The translations under genes were made by a program, and so were the position numbers. This document shows positions 8,944-17,895 of a stretch of DNA of 64,000 nucleotides, piece after piece. Each line of letters begins with the position of its first letter. Positions within the stretch are counted from its first letter, which is position 1. This stretch comes from Arcanobacterium haemolyticum DSM 20595 (lineage in GTDB: Bacteria; Actinomycetota; Actinomycetes; Actinomycetales; Actinomycetaceae), in the NCBI RefSeq assembly GCF_000092365.1, contig NC_014218.1:930001-994000 (forward strand). The letters are read 5' to 3'. The notes under the pieces are model-generated. The model made no database searches. It was not told the origin of the DNA and saw only the letters and a program-made list of their open reading frames with translations.

Positions 8944-10272
8944 TCACTCGGCGCGGACTGCTGCCAGCCATGCCTTGCGAGCTTCGAGTGCCGTGTTGAG
9001 TTCCTTGAGCTTCTTATCGTCGCCGGCTGCCTGAGCCTTGGCGATCTGGCCTTCAAGTTCTTCGATCAGGGCTTCGAGCTGTGCTGCCATGCCGTGTGAC
9101 CGTTCCTGCTTATCAGGATCGGACTTACGCCACTGCTCAGATTCGGCGTCACGGATCGCATGTTCGATATCACGCAAGCGACCTTCGGTGCGGGCAACGT
9201 CTGCACGTGGCACACGGCCGATAGCATCCCAACGTTCGCCGATGGAACGGATCTGTTCCTTGGCGTATTCAACATCAGAAACTGGAACGAGTTTTTCGGC
9301 TTCGGCAAGAAGAGCTAACTTCGCCTGCAAGTTTGCACCGAATTCTTCGTCAAGAGCGGTGTTGTACGATGTGCGAGCATCGAAGAAGGTCTGTTGTGCC
9401 GTACGGAAACGCTCCCAGAGGCGATCATCTTCCTTCTTGATGGAACGGCCAGCGGCCTTCCATTCTTCCATGAGGTCACGGAAGCGAGCAGCAGTTGGAC
9501 CCCATTCAGTGGATGTAGAGAGCGATTCTGCTTCAGCAATCAGTTCTTCCTTACGAGCCACAGTAACCTTGAGCGCTGCATCACGCTCTGAGAAGTACTG
9601 GCGGCGGTGACGATCGAACTGGGTGCGTGCAGAAGAGAAACGCTTCCACAAAGCTTCTTCGGTTGCACGATCGATGCGGGCGCCGTTGCGTTGAGAGTTC
9701 TTCCACGCGTCAAGAAGATCTGCGAGTTCTTGGCGGGAGTTCTTCCAGTGGGTGTGTGCAGGATCTTGGTTGGCAAGGGTTTCTGCCTTTTCAACAATCG
9801 CAGTACGTTCTGCGAGTGCCTGTTCCTTAGCGGCGGCGCGTTCGGCTTCAACAACCTTCTTCCGTTCTTCAGCAAGTTCATCAAGCTTGGCAGCGCGTTC
9901 CTTCAAGGATGCGACATCGCCAACCACAGCTGGTTCAACCAGCTGTTCATGGAGAGCCTTGAGGGATTGGCGAGCTTCCTCAGGTGAGATGTGCGAAATG
10001 CGCGTCTCAAGGAGGGCTACTTGTGCTTGCAGATCGAGGAAGCGGCGAATATAGAGATCCAACGCATCTTGTTCAGAACCGCCAGCTGCGTACTGGCCGA
10101 CGTTTCGTTCGGTACCGTCGGCTTCCTTCAGCCAGACGTTACCTTCATTATCGACGCGTCCAAAAGTGGCAGCGTGTGCTGCCTGCGCGTTATCAACCGC
10201 CGGAGCTGGGACGTCCATTGGCTTTGGGTGTGCCACTACGCGCGGAGTGGGGGTGGGATTCTTATCAGTCAT
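8944..10272 (-). CDS. DUF349 domain-containing coiled-coil protein
   Basis: This is a 442-residue, highly charged, mostly helical protein with repeated DUF349 units. Each unit carries a W..(A/S).R....L...W...G pattern (for example HWKNSRQELADLLDAWKN, then WGPTAARFRDLMEEWKAAGR), with LWERFR and LWKRFS segments and a long C-terminal coiled coil (AAQLEALIEELEGQIAKAQ). There is no signal peptide or membrane span. DUF349 proteins are widespread in actinobacteria, but I know of no settled function, so none is assigned. The ATG at 10272 follows a GGAGGG ribosome site. It is divergent from the MBL hydrolase gene across a 103-base gap. Confidence 0.9.
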   Translation of the reverse strand: MTDKNPTPTPRVVAHPKPMDVPAPAVDNAQAAHAATFGRVDNEGNVWLKEADGTERNVGQYAAGGSEQDALDLYIRRFLDLQAQVALLETRISHISPEEARQSLKALHEQLVEPAVVGDVASLKERAAKLDELAEERKKVVEAERAAAKEQALAERTAIVEKAETLANQDPAHTHWKNSRQELADLLDAWKNSQRNGARIDRATEEALWKRFSSARTQFDRHRRQYFSERDAALKVTVARKEELIAEAESLSTSTEWGPTAARFRDLMEEWKAAGRSIKKEDDRLWERFRTAQQTFFDARTSYNTALDEEFGANLQAKLALLAEAEKLVPVSDVEYAKEQIRSIGERWDAIGRVPRADVARTEGRLRDIEHAIRDAESEQWRKSDPDKQERSHGMAAQLEALIEELEGQIAKAQAAGDDKKLKELNTALEARKAWLAAVRAE

Positions 10273-10363
10273 GAGACCCTCCTTCAGACGGGGTAGACCG
10301 TTCTCGTTGTCATACGTACTTCCCAGTTTACGCCTAATCTGCGTGTTTTTCTTTCTCTTCCGG

Positions 10364-10375
10364 TACGGTTAAGGC
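10364..10375 (+). promoter_or_regulatory. Possible -10 box six bases before the MBL gene start
   Basis: TACGGT at 10364-10369 lies six bases before ATG 10376. This placement would give a leaderless mRNA; the only purine-rich run (AAGG) is two bases from the ATG, too close for normal ribosome binding. The -35 region is weak, so the call is tentative. Confidence 0.35.
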
Positions 10376-11101
10376 ATGTTATTTTTGCGATACGATCAAA
10401 CGTTCCTTCAAGAGAACACGTATATTCTTGCAGACGACGACGAACGGGTAGCCCTCGTCGTCGATCCTGGCGCTGGAAGCGCAACGTGGGTTAAAAACAC
10501 GTTAGCCGAGCTCAACCTCACGTTAGGTGCCGTTTTGTTGACACACGGACACCCGGATCACGTGTGGGATAGCCAAAAAGTTGCTGCCGGAGCGCCCGTC
10601 TATATTTCGCAACCTGACGCATACCGCATGGAAGATCCAAACTCGCACCTTCCAGCTGATCCAGGCCGTGAACTCGCCTTGGAACGCTTGGGCGGGCAAT
10701 CGTGGGTTAAGCCTGAAAACCTCCAACTTCTCCCAGCAGAAATCTTCTCTCAGGCAGTAAGCCTGGTACCAGGAATCCCACTGCGTGCTGTTCCAGCCCC
10801 AGGCCACACCGAAGGCTCCACCATATTTATCTGCCAAGGAGAAATCACGCACGCACCGTACTCAGTCATGATGCCAACCGGGCGCCTAGAATCGTTCATG
10901 CTCGGGGGAGACGTCATTTTCAACGGCGGTATAGGCCGTACTGACATGCCAGGTGGTGACGAATACCAGATGGCATCCACGTTGCGTTTCATCGTCCAGG
11001 TTATCAAACCAGAAACCTATATCTTCCCAGGGCACGGCCCACAAACGATGCTCTTCCATGAAACGCGCCATTCGCCGTTTCTCCATTCGGCAATGAGCTA
11101 A
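10376..11101 (+). CDS. MBL-fold hydrolase (glyoxalase II-like)
   Basis: The 241-residue cytoplasmic protein has the metallo-beta-lactamase fold motifs: LLTHGHPDHVWD (the HxHxDH metal motif, near 54-62), the second metal histidine in PAPGHTEGS (near 140), a later Asp in MLGGDVIF, and the last histidine in FPGHGP near the C-terminus. This pattern fits glyoxalase II-like thiolesterases, which cleave S-acyl glutathione or mycothiol adducts, but the substrate cannot be read from the sequence. It is followed by hisS after 67 bases. An MBL hydrolase next to hisS is a common actinobacterial arrangement. Confidence 0.88.
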   Translation: MLFLRYDQTFLQENTYILADDDERVALVVDPGAGSATWVKNTLAELNLTLGAVLLTHGHPDHVWDSQKVAAGAPVYISQPDAYRMEDPNSHLPADPGRELALERLGGQSWVKPENLQLLPAEIFSQAVSLVPGIPLRAVPAPGHTEGSTIFICQGEITHAPYSVMMPTGRLESFMLGGDVIFNGGIGRTDMPGGDEYQMASTLRFIVQVIKPETYIFPGHGPQTMLFHETRHSPFLHSAMS

Positions 11102-11168
11102 AGAACGTTTATCACAAACAAGAGGTAGGATTCCGTTTTCAGCGCGGATTCGTGAAAGAATAGAATTT

Positions 11169-12494
11169 ATGGCTAAGATTGCACCTTTATCTGGATTCCC
11201 TGAGTGGCTTCCTGCAGGACGTATTGTTGAACAGGAAGTATTGGACACTCTTCGTAAGACCTTTGAACTGCATGCTTTTTCGTCCATCGAAACGCGTGCA
11301 GTTGAGCCAGTGGAACGCCTTTTGTCGAAAGGCGAAACGTCGAAGGAAATTTATCTTCTGCGTCGTCTCCAAGCTGGTGATGCCCCGGACAAGGATGAGC
11401 TTGGGCTTCACTTTGATTTGACTGTTCCTCTGGCTCGTTACGTGCTGGAAAACGCGGGGCATCTGGATTTCCCATTCCGCCGTTACCAGATTCAAAAAGT
11501 GTGGCGTGGCGAGCGCCCACAAGACGGCCGTTTCCGTGAATTCATTCAGGCGGATGTGGACGTGGTTGGCCAAGATACGTTGGCGTTCCATCACGAAGTC
11601 GAATTGCCGCTGGTTATGGTAGACGCGTTGTCCAAGCTTCCGATTCCGCGTGTTCGTATCCATGCGTCGAACCGTAAGGTTGCGCAAGGTTTCTACGAAG
11701 CGATTGGGATTGACGACGTCGAACAGACCCTCCGCATCGTGGATAAACTGGACAAGGTTGGTCCGGAAATTGTTGCCGAACTCCTGGAACGTGATGTTAA
11801 CGCCACTTCCGATCAGGCTCGCCTCACACTCGAATTGGCTCAGATTTGCACTGAAGATGCATCATTTGCTGACAAGATTGCATCATTCGGTTTGCACTCT
11901 GATCTACTCGATGAAGGTTTGAACGAACTCGTGGCATTGGTTGAGGGCGCGAATTCACTCATTCCGGGGTCGGTTGTTGCCGATCTTAAGATTGCCCGCG
12001 GGCTCGATTATTACACCGGTTCGGTCTATGAATCCGTGATGGAAGGCCACGAAGATCTCGGATCCGTCTGTTCAGGTGGCCGCTATGATTCGCTCGTGTC
12101 TGATGGCAAGCGCACCTTCCCGGGGGTCGGCCTCTCCATCGGCGTGTCACGAATCCTGGCCCGCGTGATCGGCCAGAATGTTGTTACCCCAAGCCGCAAG
12201 GTTCCAACGGCCGTGCTCGTGGCAGTGAACGACGAATCCGAACGAGCCCACGCAGAAAAAACTGCCTTCGAACTTCGTAAGCGCGGAATCGCAACGGAAG
12301 TATCGCCGTCGTCGGCAAAATTCGGAAAACAAATCCGATACGCTGATCGCCGCGGAATCCCATACGTGTGGTTCTCCACCGAAGAAGGCGAACAAGTCAA
12401 AGATATTCGTTCCGGGGAACAAAGCGATACAACCACACTCACGTGGCAACCACCGGCCGAAGATCTTCACCCAACACTAATTGCAGGGGAGTGA
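11169..12494 (+). CDS. hisS: Histidyl-tRNA synthetase
   Basis: This class II synthetase attaches histidine to tRNA-His. The 441-residue protein shows motif 1 (GFPEWLPAGRIVEQ and following), motif 2 with WRGERPQDGRFREF (near 113-127), the histidine-binding ARGLDYYTG (about 277-285), CSGGRYD, motif 3 (GVGLSIGVSR) and a C-terminal anticodon-binding domain (from about 345). The N-terminal lysine-poor start at ATG 11169 is the family's normal start; no strong ribosome site precedes it. The stop is three bases from the first of two GTPase genes, so the three are probably one operon. Confidence 0.96.
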   Translation: MAKIAPLSGFPEWLPAGRIVEQEVLDTLRKTFELHAFSSIETRAVEPVERLLSKGETSKEIYLLRRLQAGDAPDKDELGLHFDLTVPLARYVLENAGHLDFPFRRYQIQKVWRGERPQDGRFREFIQADVDVVGQDTLAFHHEVELPLVMVDALSKLPIPRVRIHASNRKVAQGFYEAIGIDDVEQTLRIVDKLDKVGPEIVAELLERDVNATSDQARLTLELAQICTEDASFADKIASFGLHSDLLDEGLNELVALVEGANSLIPGSVVADLKIARGLDYYTGSVYESVMEGHEDLGSVCSGGRYDSLVSDGKRTFPGVGLSIGVSRILARVIGQNVVTPSRKVPTAVLVAVNDESERAHAEKTAFELRKRGIATEVSPSSAKFGKQIRYADRRGIPYVWFSTEEGEQVKDIRSGEQSDTTTLTWQPPAEDLHPTLIAGE

Positions 12495-12497
12495 CAC

Positions 12498-14207
12498 ATG
12501 GTGAGCGATGAGAAACGGAGCGACGTTTCTAAACGATTAGCAGATGTGCGCGACCTCCTCTCATCGCTCGCATTCCCTTTCCCCACACCCAGCGCAGAAA
12601 CAGGCCACGATGCTCAAACGGACGTGATCCATCAACTCGATGATTATATCCTCCCGCGTTACCGGGACCTCGATGCGCCACTCCTAGCTGTTATCGGAGG
12701 CTCCACGGGGTCTGGAAAATCTACTCTTATCAATGCGATCGTGCGAGAACATGTGGCGCATACGTCTGCAGTACGCCCAACAACACGGCAACCGATGCTC
12801 ATGTTCAACCCGGCAGACGAAGCCTGGTTTACAGACAACCGCATCCTGCCTGAGCTCATTCGCACCCAAAACGCTGCGGTAACTGACGAACCACACCATC
12901 ACTTATCGTTGCATGCAAGCGAATCTGTACCCACTGGTATCGCCCTGATCGACTCTCCAGATATCGATTCGTTCGCACAAGAAAACCGTGAACTCGCAGC
13001 GCAACTTCTCTCCGCAGCCGATCTGTGGGTGTTCGTCACAACCGCGGCGCGTTACGCCGACGCGATTCCGTGGGCGATGCTCGACGACGCGGCCGAACGC
13101 AATGTTGTGATCGGCGTGGTACTCAACCGTGTGCCTCGCGGGCAAGGTGCGGAAATTAGGCCTGATCTGGTGCAACGTCTCAATAGTCGCGGGTTGGGGA
13201 GTGCGCCTCTGTTCATGATTTCCGAACAAGACTTCGATGACGTTGGGTTTATCCATGACGACGACGTGGCGTCACTTCGCGGCTGGCTTACCGCAATGAC
13301 TCGCGATGCTGGCGCACGCTCTGCCGTGGTTCGGCAGACCTTGGCTGGGGCAGTTTCTCGATTGACTGTGACCTTGACAGATATTCATGAATCGTATGGT
13401 GAACAAGTAGAGATCATTGATTCTCTACGATGGGATATTGACGACGCCGTTGATCACGCCATGTCTGATATAGATCACGCGCTGAGGGACGGGGTGCTTC
13501 TTCGTGGCGAAGTGCTGGCCAGATGGCAAGACATCGTAGGGGCGGGAACGTGGACCCGCGCTCTAGATAACAGTGTTGGGAAAATCAGGGATCGCATCTC
13601 AGAATGGTTCACTGGGAAGAAATCGCCGGAATCTGATGCCGTTGAGGCTATCGAAGAAGGCGTTCATACGCTTCTGGTTGCGCAGGCGGAAACTGCTGTG
13701 CGGCAGGTTCATACTGCGTGGCAACGCAGTGGACTGATTGAATCTCCTGCTCCTCTGCGAAGCGATACAGAACGTAAGGAAGAAGCTGCACGGATCGTGC
13801 GTGAATGGCAAGAAGAACTGTTCGCTCTGGTTTCTGCAGAAATCGGTGGAAAGAAAGCCACTGCGCGCGTTCTTGCACTTGGTGTGAACGCTATTGGATT
13901 AGCACTGATGATTACCGTTTTTTCTGCGACCGCTGGGTTGGCTGGCGGCGAAGTGGCGATCGCGGGTGGTACCGCAGTTGTTGCTCAGCGAGTTTTGGAA
14001 GCAGTTTTTGGCGACGACGCCGTGCGGCGAATGACTAAGAAAGCTACTGAATCACTACGTGAACGTGCGGCAGATTTTATCGGAGAAGATGTGGATGTAT
14101 TTCGAACGACACTCGATGATCTCGGTATTACTGTAGAAAAGCATCGTGAACTTGCAGAAGCTACAACGACATTGCGCCACGCATACCGGAAGGAGAGCGC
14201 TTCATGA
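12498..14207 (+). CDS. Dynamin-like/YfjP-type membrane GTPase, first of a pair
   Basis: The 569-residue protein begins with a G domain: P-loop GGSTGSGKS (about 67-75), G2 region TTRQP, G3 DSPDID (about 152) and a G4-like LNRVP (about 207). A helical, charged middle region follows. A hydrophobic hairpin at about 453-500 (ALGVNAIGLALMITVFSA, then a Gly/Ala/Val stretch) could enter the membrane. It overlaps the next gene by four bases (ATGA), and that gene encodes a second GTPase of similar plan. The layout recalls the paired dynamin-like proteins DynA and DynB of Streptomyces, which act at the division septum; that link is inference from architecture. Such genes are sometimes mislabelled as ABC proteins. 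Confidence 0.8.
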   Translation: MVSDEKRSDVSKRLADVRDLLSSLAFPFPTPSAETGHDAQTDVIHQLDDYILPRYRDLDAPLLAVIGGSTGSGKSTLINAIVREHVAHTSAVRPTTRQPMLMFNPADEAWFTDNRILPELIRTQNAAVTDEPHHHLSLHASESVPTGIALIDSPDIDSFAQENRELAAQLLSAADLWVFVTTAARYADAIPWAMLDDAAERNVVIGVVLNRVPRGQGAEIRPDLVQRLNSRGLGSAPLFMISEQDFDDVGFIHDDDVASLRGWLTAMTRDAGARSAVVRQTLAGAVSRLTVTLTDIHESYGEQVEIIDSLRWDIDDAVDHAMSDIDHALRDGVLLRGEVLARWQDIVGAGTWTRALDNSVGKIRDRISEWFTGKKSPESDAVEAIEEGVHTLLVAQAETAVRQVHTAWQRSGLIESPAPLRSDTERKEEAARIVREWQEELFALVSAEIGGKKATARVLALGVNAIGLALMITVFSATAGLAGGEVAIAGGTAVVAQRVLEAVFGDDAVRRMTKKATESLRERAADFIGEDVDVFRTTLDDLGITVEKHRELAEATTTLRHAYRKESAS

Positions 14208-15796
14208 GTCTAACGTTGAATTCCGGGGTAGAGATGCTACGTGACGTTGTTACGATCGCTGAACCTTACTTGAGTCACGATGTTGTAGAACACGCGGCTA
14301 CTATTAGCCGTTATGCTGGCGAACGCCGCGAACACAATCCTGACGTATGCGTCGTTGCTATTGCCGGTTCTACTGGTAGTGGAAAATCGTCGATTGTTAA
14401 CGCACTCATAGGGGAGAACCTTGCACGTGTTGCGGCAACGCGGCCTACCACGGCACAGCCGTGTGCAGTTTCTACAGTGCAGGCACACGATCTTTTGTCT
14501 TGGCTTGACATAACACAGCGGTTTGAGCGCCCTGGGCTGAAAGACGCCTTCGGTGCTACATCTGATTTCGTTATCGTGGATTTGCCGGATATTGATTCTA
14601 CATCAGCCGCAAATCGAGCTATTGCGGCATCGATTATCGGCGCAGCCGACGTCGTCTTATGGATTGTGGATCCTCAAAAGTATGCTGATGCCGTTGTTCA
14701 TGACGATTATCTCGCGCAACGGAGCGAACACTCGACCGTGATGCTCACGGTACTTAACCAAGCGGACCGTCTCTCGGCCACCGAAACTCACCAAGTGGTT
14801 GATTCGTTAACGGCGATTATGCGCGATCGCGGAGTTACGTCGAATATTCATGTAGCGTCTGCCTTAACAGGGGATGGGATTGCTGATCTTCGCTCTAAGA
14901 TTGCGGATTTGGCGGATAACCAGCATGCCGCAACCGCAAAACTTGCCGCAGATATTCGCACTATTGGCCGGGAAATAGGTGGCGATCTTCAGGCAGATGG
15001 CGGCAAGCTCACGCCTGCAGATACACCGGATTCTACTAGGTTGATCAACGCGGCAATCCAGGCTGCAGGTGCCCATACCGTTGCTCGGCTGGCTGGCGAA
15101 TCCTACGCTTATCGAGCAAAGAAAGCCACACGCTGGCCATTGACACGATGGATCACGAACATGAAGGTAGATCCTCTGCAACGATTCCGGCTTGGGACTA
15201 CCAAGGAACATGAGAGTTTCACACCAGTGACGGGGATTGAACGATCCGATGTTGCGCTACGCCAGGCAGAAAATGAATGCGCTCGATTCATTAGTGCTGC
15301 CACTTGCCACATGCCACGGCGGTGGGCAAATGACGTGGCGGAAGAATCTGACGTTCTCACTACAGTGGTTCGCCGCGCCGATTATGTCAGCTCGCAGGCG
15401 CAACTTGAAGCTGAACGCCGGCCGTTATGGTGGAGAATCATCAATCTACTCCAATGGGTGTTGATCGCGGTTGTTATTACTGGTGGTGTATGGCTTGGGC
15501 TTCGTGCATTGGCGTTGAACCTGGGGCTCTGGCTGGAACGTCCGCCAATGATCGGAATCGTTCCTCTACCGCTTGTGCTTGTTGCGGCGGGGGTAGCGCT
15601 TGGATGGATCCTCTCGCTAGCTTCCCGATTCTTTGCGGCACGTGGGCAACGAGCAACTCAAACACGTGTTATCCGCCGCTTACGCAAAGAATTTGCCGCA
15701 GATATTACACAACATGTGATTGCACCCATCCTCGCACGTGTAGATGAATATGATCGCACGATTGCGAAATGCCAACAATTAACAACTGTCAACTAA
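14204..15796 (+). CDS. Dynamin-like/YfjP-type membrane GTPase, second of a pair
   Basis: The 530-residue protein has P-loop AGSTGSGKSS (about 53-62), a switch region with RPTTAQP, G3 DLPDID (about 125) and the G4 motif NQAD (about 184). Near the C-terminus are two clear membrane spans (about 409-475: WVLIAVVITGGVWLGL and IVPLPLVLVAAGVALGWIL), followed by an Arg-rich segment. It is translationally coupled to the preceding GTPase, whose G3 is nearly identical (DSPDID), suggesting the two arose by duplication and act as a hetero-oligomer. A bidirectional hairpin terminator lies just beyond the stop. Membrane remodelling is a family-based guess. Confidence 0.8.
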   Translation: MSLTLNSGVEMLRDVVTIAEPYLSHDVVEHAATISRYAGERREHNPDVCVVAIAGSTGSGKSSIVNALIGENLARVAATRPTTAQPCAVSTVQAHDLLSWLDITQRFERPGLKDAFGATSDFVIVDLPDIDSTSAANRAIAASIIGAADVVLWIVDPQKYADAVVHDDYLAQRSEHSTVMLTVLNQADRLSATETHQVVDSLTAIMRDRGVTSNIHVASALTGDGIADLRSKIADLADNQHAATAKLAADIRTIGREIGGDLQADGGKLTPADTPDSTRLINAAIQAAGAHTVARLAGESYAYRAKKATRWPLTRWITNMKVDPLQRFRLGTTKEHESFTPVTGIERSDVALRQAENECARFISAATCHMPRRWANDVAEESDVLTTVVRRADYVSSQAQLEAERRPLWWRIINLLQWVLIAVVITGGVWLGLRALALNLGLWLERPPMIGIVPLPLVLVAAGVALGWILSLASRFFAARGQRATQTRVIRRLRKEFAADITQHVIAPILARVDEYDRTIAKCQQLTTVN

Positions 15797-15807
15797 TGCT
15801 AAACGAG

Positions 15808-15844
15808 GGGCTCCCCGGCAGATCACCTGCCGGGGAGCCCTTCT
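15808..15844. terminator. Bidirectional terminator between GTPase pair and RNA helicase
   Basis: A 14-base-pair perfect stem (15808-15821 with 15827-15840) with an ATCAC loop is followed by TTCT on the plus strand. On the minus strand it is followed by CTCGTTT. It sits between convergent genes and probably serves both. Confidence 0.85.
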
Positions 15845-15881
15845 ATCAGCCGCAGTTGCGTATTACAGCCACGGCTAAGCC

Positions 15882-17744
15882 TCAGTATGAATCGCGGAAT
15901 GAACGGCGATTGTCCTTACGGTAGCTCTTCTTGAACGAACCACGGCGGTTGGAATGCGTTTGGCGGCGTTGTGCGCGCTCTTCACCGAACTTACGATCGG
16001 CACGGTACTTGCGCAAACCGGAATCGTCTGCATGGGCTTCCGATGGACGGCGGCCACCACGAGGTCCATTATCCTTAGTGATATCTAACGTGCGGCCAGA
16101 TACGCGTGCCTTAGCGATTCGACGAAGCGTTGCCTGATCGAGTTCATCATTAACGTGAATGAGTGAGAACGATGGGAAGATATCAATCTTGCCCAGCTGG
16201 GAACCACGAAGTCCACCTTCGTTCGTCATTGCGCCAACGATTGCGCCTGGAGCCACGCCGTCACGGCGGCCAACTTCAACACGGTATGTGGTGCCAGGTT
16301 CGTCGAACCCGCCACGGCGCTGCCCACCGCGGTCTTCACGGCGGCCACGCTTTTCACGGCGGTCATCGTCCGCAGTAAAGCCAACAGTAAGCTTTTCAGG
16401 TTCGTCAGTTGCCTGCGGGCCCGGATCGCGAACGCCCAGCGCCAAGAGAGCAGAAACAAGATCTGCCAGGCTCAACAATTCCATGCCATCGTTTTGGGCA
16501 TCTTCTTGTGCTGCGATGAATTCTGCGATCAGATCATCGTACACATGGAGGCGGCCAACTGCGTGGCGTTCTACTGCTTCAGCAAGAAGTTTGCGGGCAC
16601 GCAGGCCAGAAACTTCGGCTGGAGTTGGGAGTTCCACCTGGGTCATCTGCGTGCGAGTAACTTTTTCGATGCGGCGCAAGCGCTGCTTTTCCTTCGGGGT
16701 GACGAACGAAAGTGCGGTACCTTCACGGCCTGCACGGCCCGTACGGCCGATGCGGTGGACGTAGGTTTCGACTTCGCGTGGAATATCGAAGTTGACAACA
16801 AGGCCGATACGTTCGACGTCGAGTCCACGCGCCGCAACGTCTGTTGCCACGAGCACGTCAATCGAACCTTGACGCAAACGATCAACCAGTTTCTCACGAT
16901 CTTTTTGTGCCACGTCGCCAGAAAGCGCAGCAGCTTGAACGCCGCGGGTAGACAGTTCGATTGCGAGATCTTCAGCCGTTGCACGGGTACGGACGAACAC
17001 GAGCGCAGCGTCAGCTTCCGTGGTAGCCAAGACGCGAGCAAGCGCGCCGATCTTGTGACGGGTTGGCACAACCGCGTACGTCTGAGTGATCGTATCAACA
17101 GTGGAGCTTGGTGATGATACCTGCACTTCAGCAGGATTATTCAAGTGAGTTTCTGCAACCATGCGGATTTGCTTTGGCATAGTTGCGGAGAAGAGGGCAG
17201 AGATGCGTTCTTCTGGAAGGCCGGTTGCAATCTTTTCGACGTCCTCTGCGAAGCCCATACGAAGCATCTCATCGGCTTCGTCCAACACGAAGTAGCGAAT
17301 TGTGGACAGATCGAGCGCGCCACGATCGATCATATCCATCACGCGGCCTGGAGTACCGACGACGACTTGCGCACCATCACGAAGCGCACCGAGTTGCGGA
17401 CCGTATGCGGAACCGCCGTAGACAGCGACGACGTCGAGTCCACCGGTACGCGCAGCAAACGTATTGATTGCTTCTGCGCCCTGGAGCGCTAGTTCGCGGG
17501 TTGGTGCGAGCACGAGAGCTTGCACGTGGCGATTGTTAGGATCGACGTGTGCCAGCATTGGAAGCGCGAAAGCGGCAGTTTTACCGGTGCCGGTTTGTGC
17601 GACGCCGAGCACGTCACGCCCCTCAAGCAACAGCGGAATAGCCTGTTCTTGAATAGCAGTTGGTGATGTGAACCCAAGATCAGTAACAGCCGAAAGAATA
17701 GTTTCTGGCAAATTAAGATCAGCAAAAGTAGTGGCATTAGCCAT
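15882..17744 (-). CDS. deaD: DEAD-box ATP-dependent RNA helicase (DeaD/CsdA type)
   Basis: This RNA helicase unwinds structured RNA in ribosome assembly and mRNA turnover. The 620-residue protein has the Q motif (FTSPTAIQEQAIP, 25-37), Walker A AQTGTGKT (49-56), PTREL, TPGR, DEAD (155-158), SATMP, and the C-terminal core motifs ending in HRIGRTGRAG. After the core come a dimerisation-like helical region and a DbpA-type RNA-binding domain (about 483-555, with TYRVEVGRRDGV). The tail is rich in Arg, Ser and Lys (RRGSFKKSYRKDNRR), typical of cold-shock helicases. ATG 17744 gives the conserved FADLNLPE beginning. It has no obvious operon partner. Confidence 0.94.
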   Translation of the reverse strand: MANATTFADLNLPETILSAVTDLGFTSPTAIQEQAIPLLLEGRDVLGVAQTGTGKTAAFALPMLAHVDPNNRHVQALVLAPTRELALQGAEAINTFAARTGGLDVVAVYGGSAYGPQLGALRDGAQVVVGTPGRVMDMIDRGALDLSTIRYFVLDEADEMLRMGFAEDVEKIATGLPEERISALFSATMPKQIRMVAETHLNNPAEVQVSSPSSTVDTITQTYAVVPTRHKIGALARVLATTEADAALVFVRTRATAEDLAIELSTRGVQAAALSGDVAQKDREKLVDRLRQGSIDVLVATDVAARGLDVERIGLVVNFDIPREVETYVHRIGRTGRAGREGTALSFVTPKEKQRLRRIEKVTRTQMTQVELPTPAEVSGLRARKLLAEAVERHAVGRLHVYDDLIAEFIAAQEDAQNDGMELLSLADLVSALLALGVRDPGPQATDEPEKLTVGFTADDDRREKRGRREDRGGQRRGGFDEPGTTYRVEVGRRDGVAPGAIVGAMTNEGGLRGSQLGKIDIFPSFSLIHVNDELDQATLRRIAKARVSGRTLDITKDNGPRGGRRPSEAHADDSGLRKYRADRKFGEERAQRRQTHSNRRGSFKKSYRKDNRRSFRDSY

Positions 17745-17895
17745 GTAGAAATTCCAAACGTAGATCGGTTAAGCCCGCGGAAAATCCCCATGCAAACACT
17801 AGCGGGCCTGGCGCAAGACTTGCGCATACCTAACTGTAATGGGTAGCGGGGTAAAAAGAGGGGAAGCTAGCGGTGATATGGCTTACCGTGTGCCA

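Noticed and set aside
16494-17114. A 206-codon plus-strand frame opposite deaD
   Set aside because: It lies antisense to helicase motifs and its translation has no domain or ribosome site.
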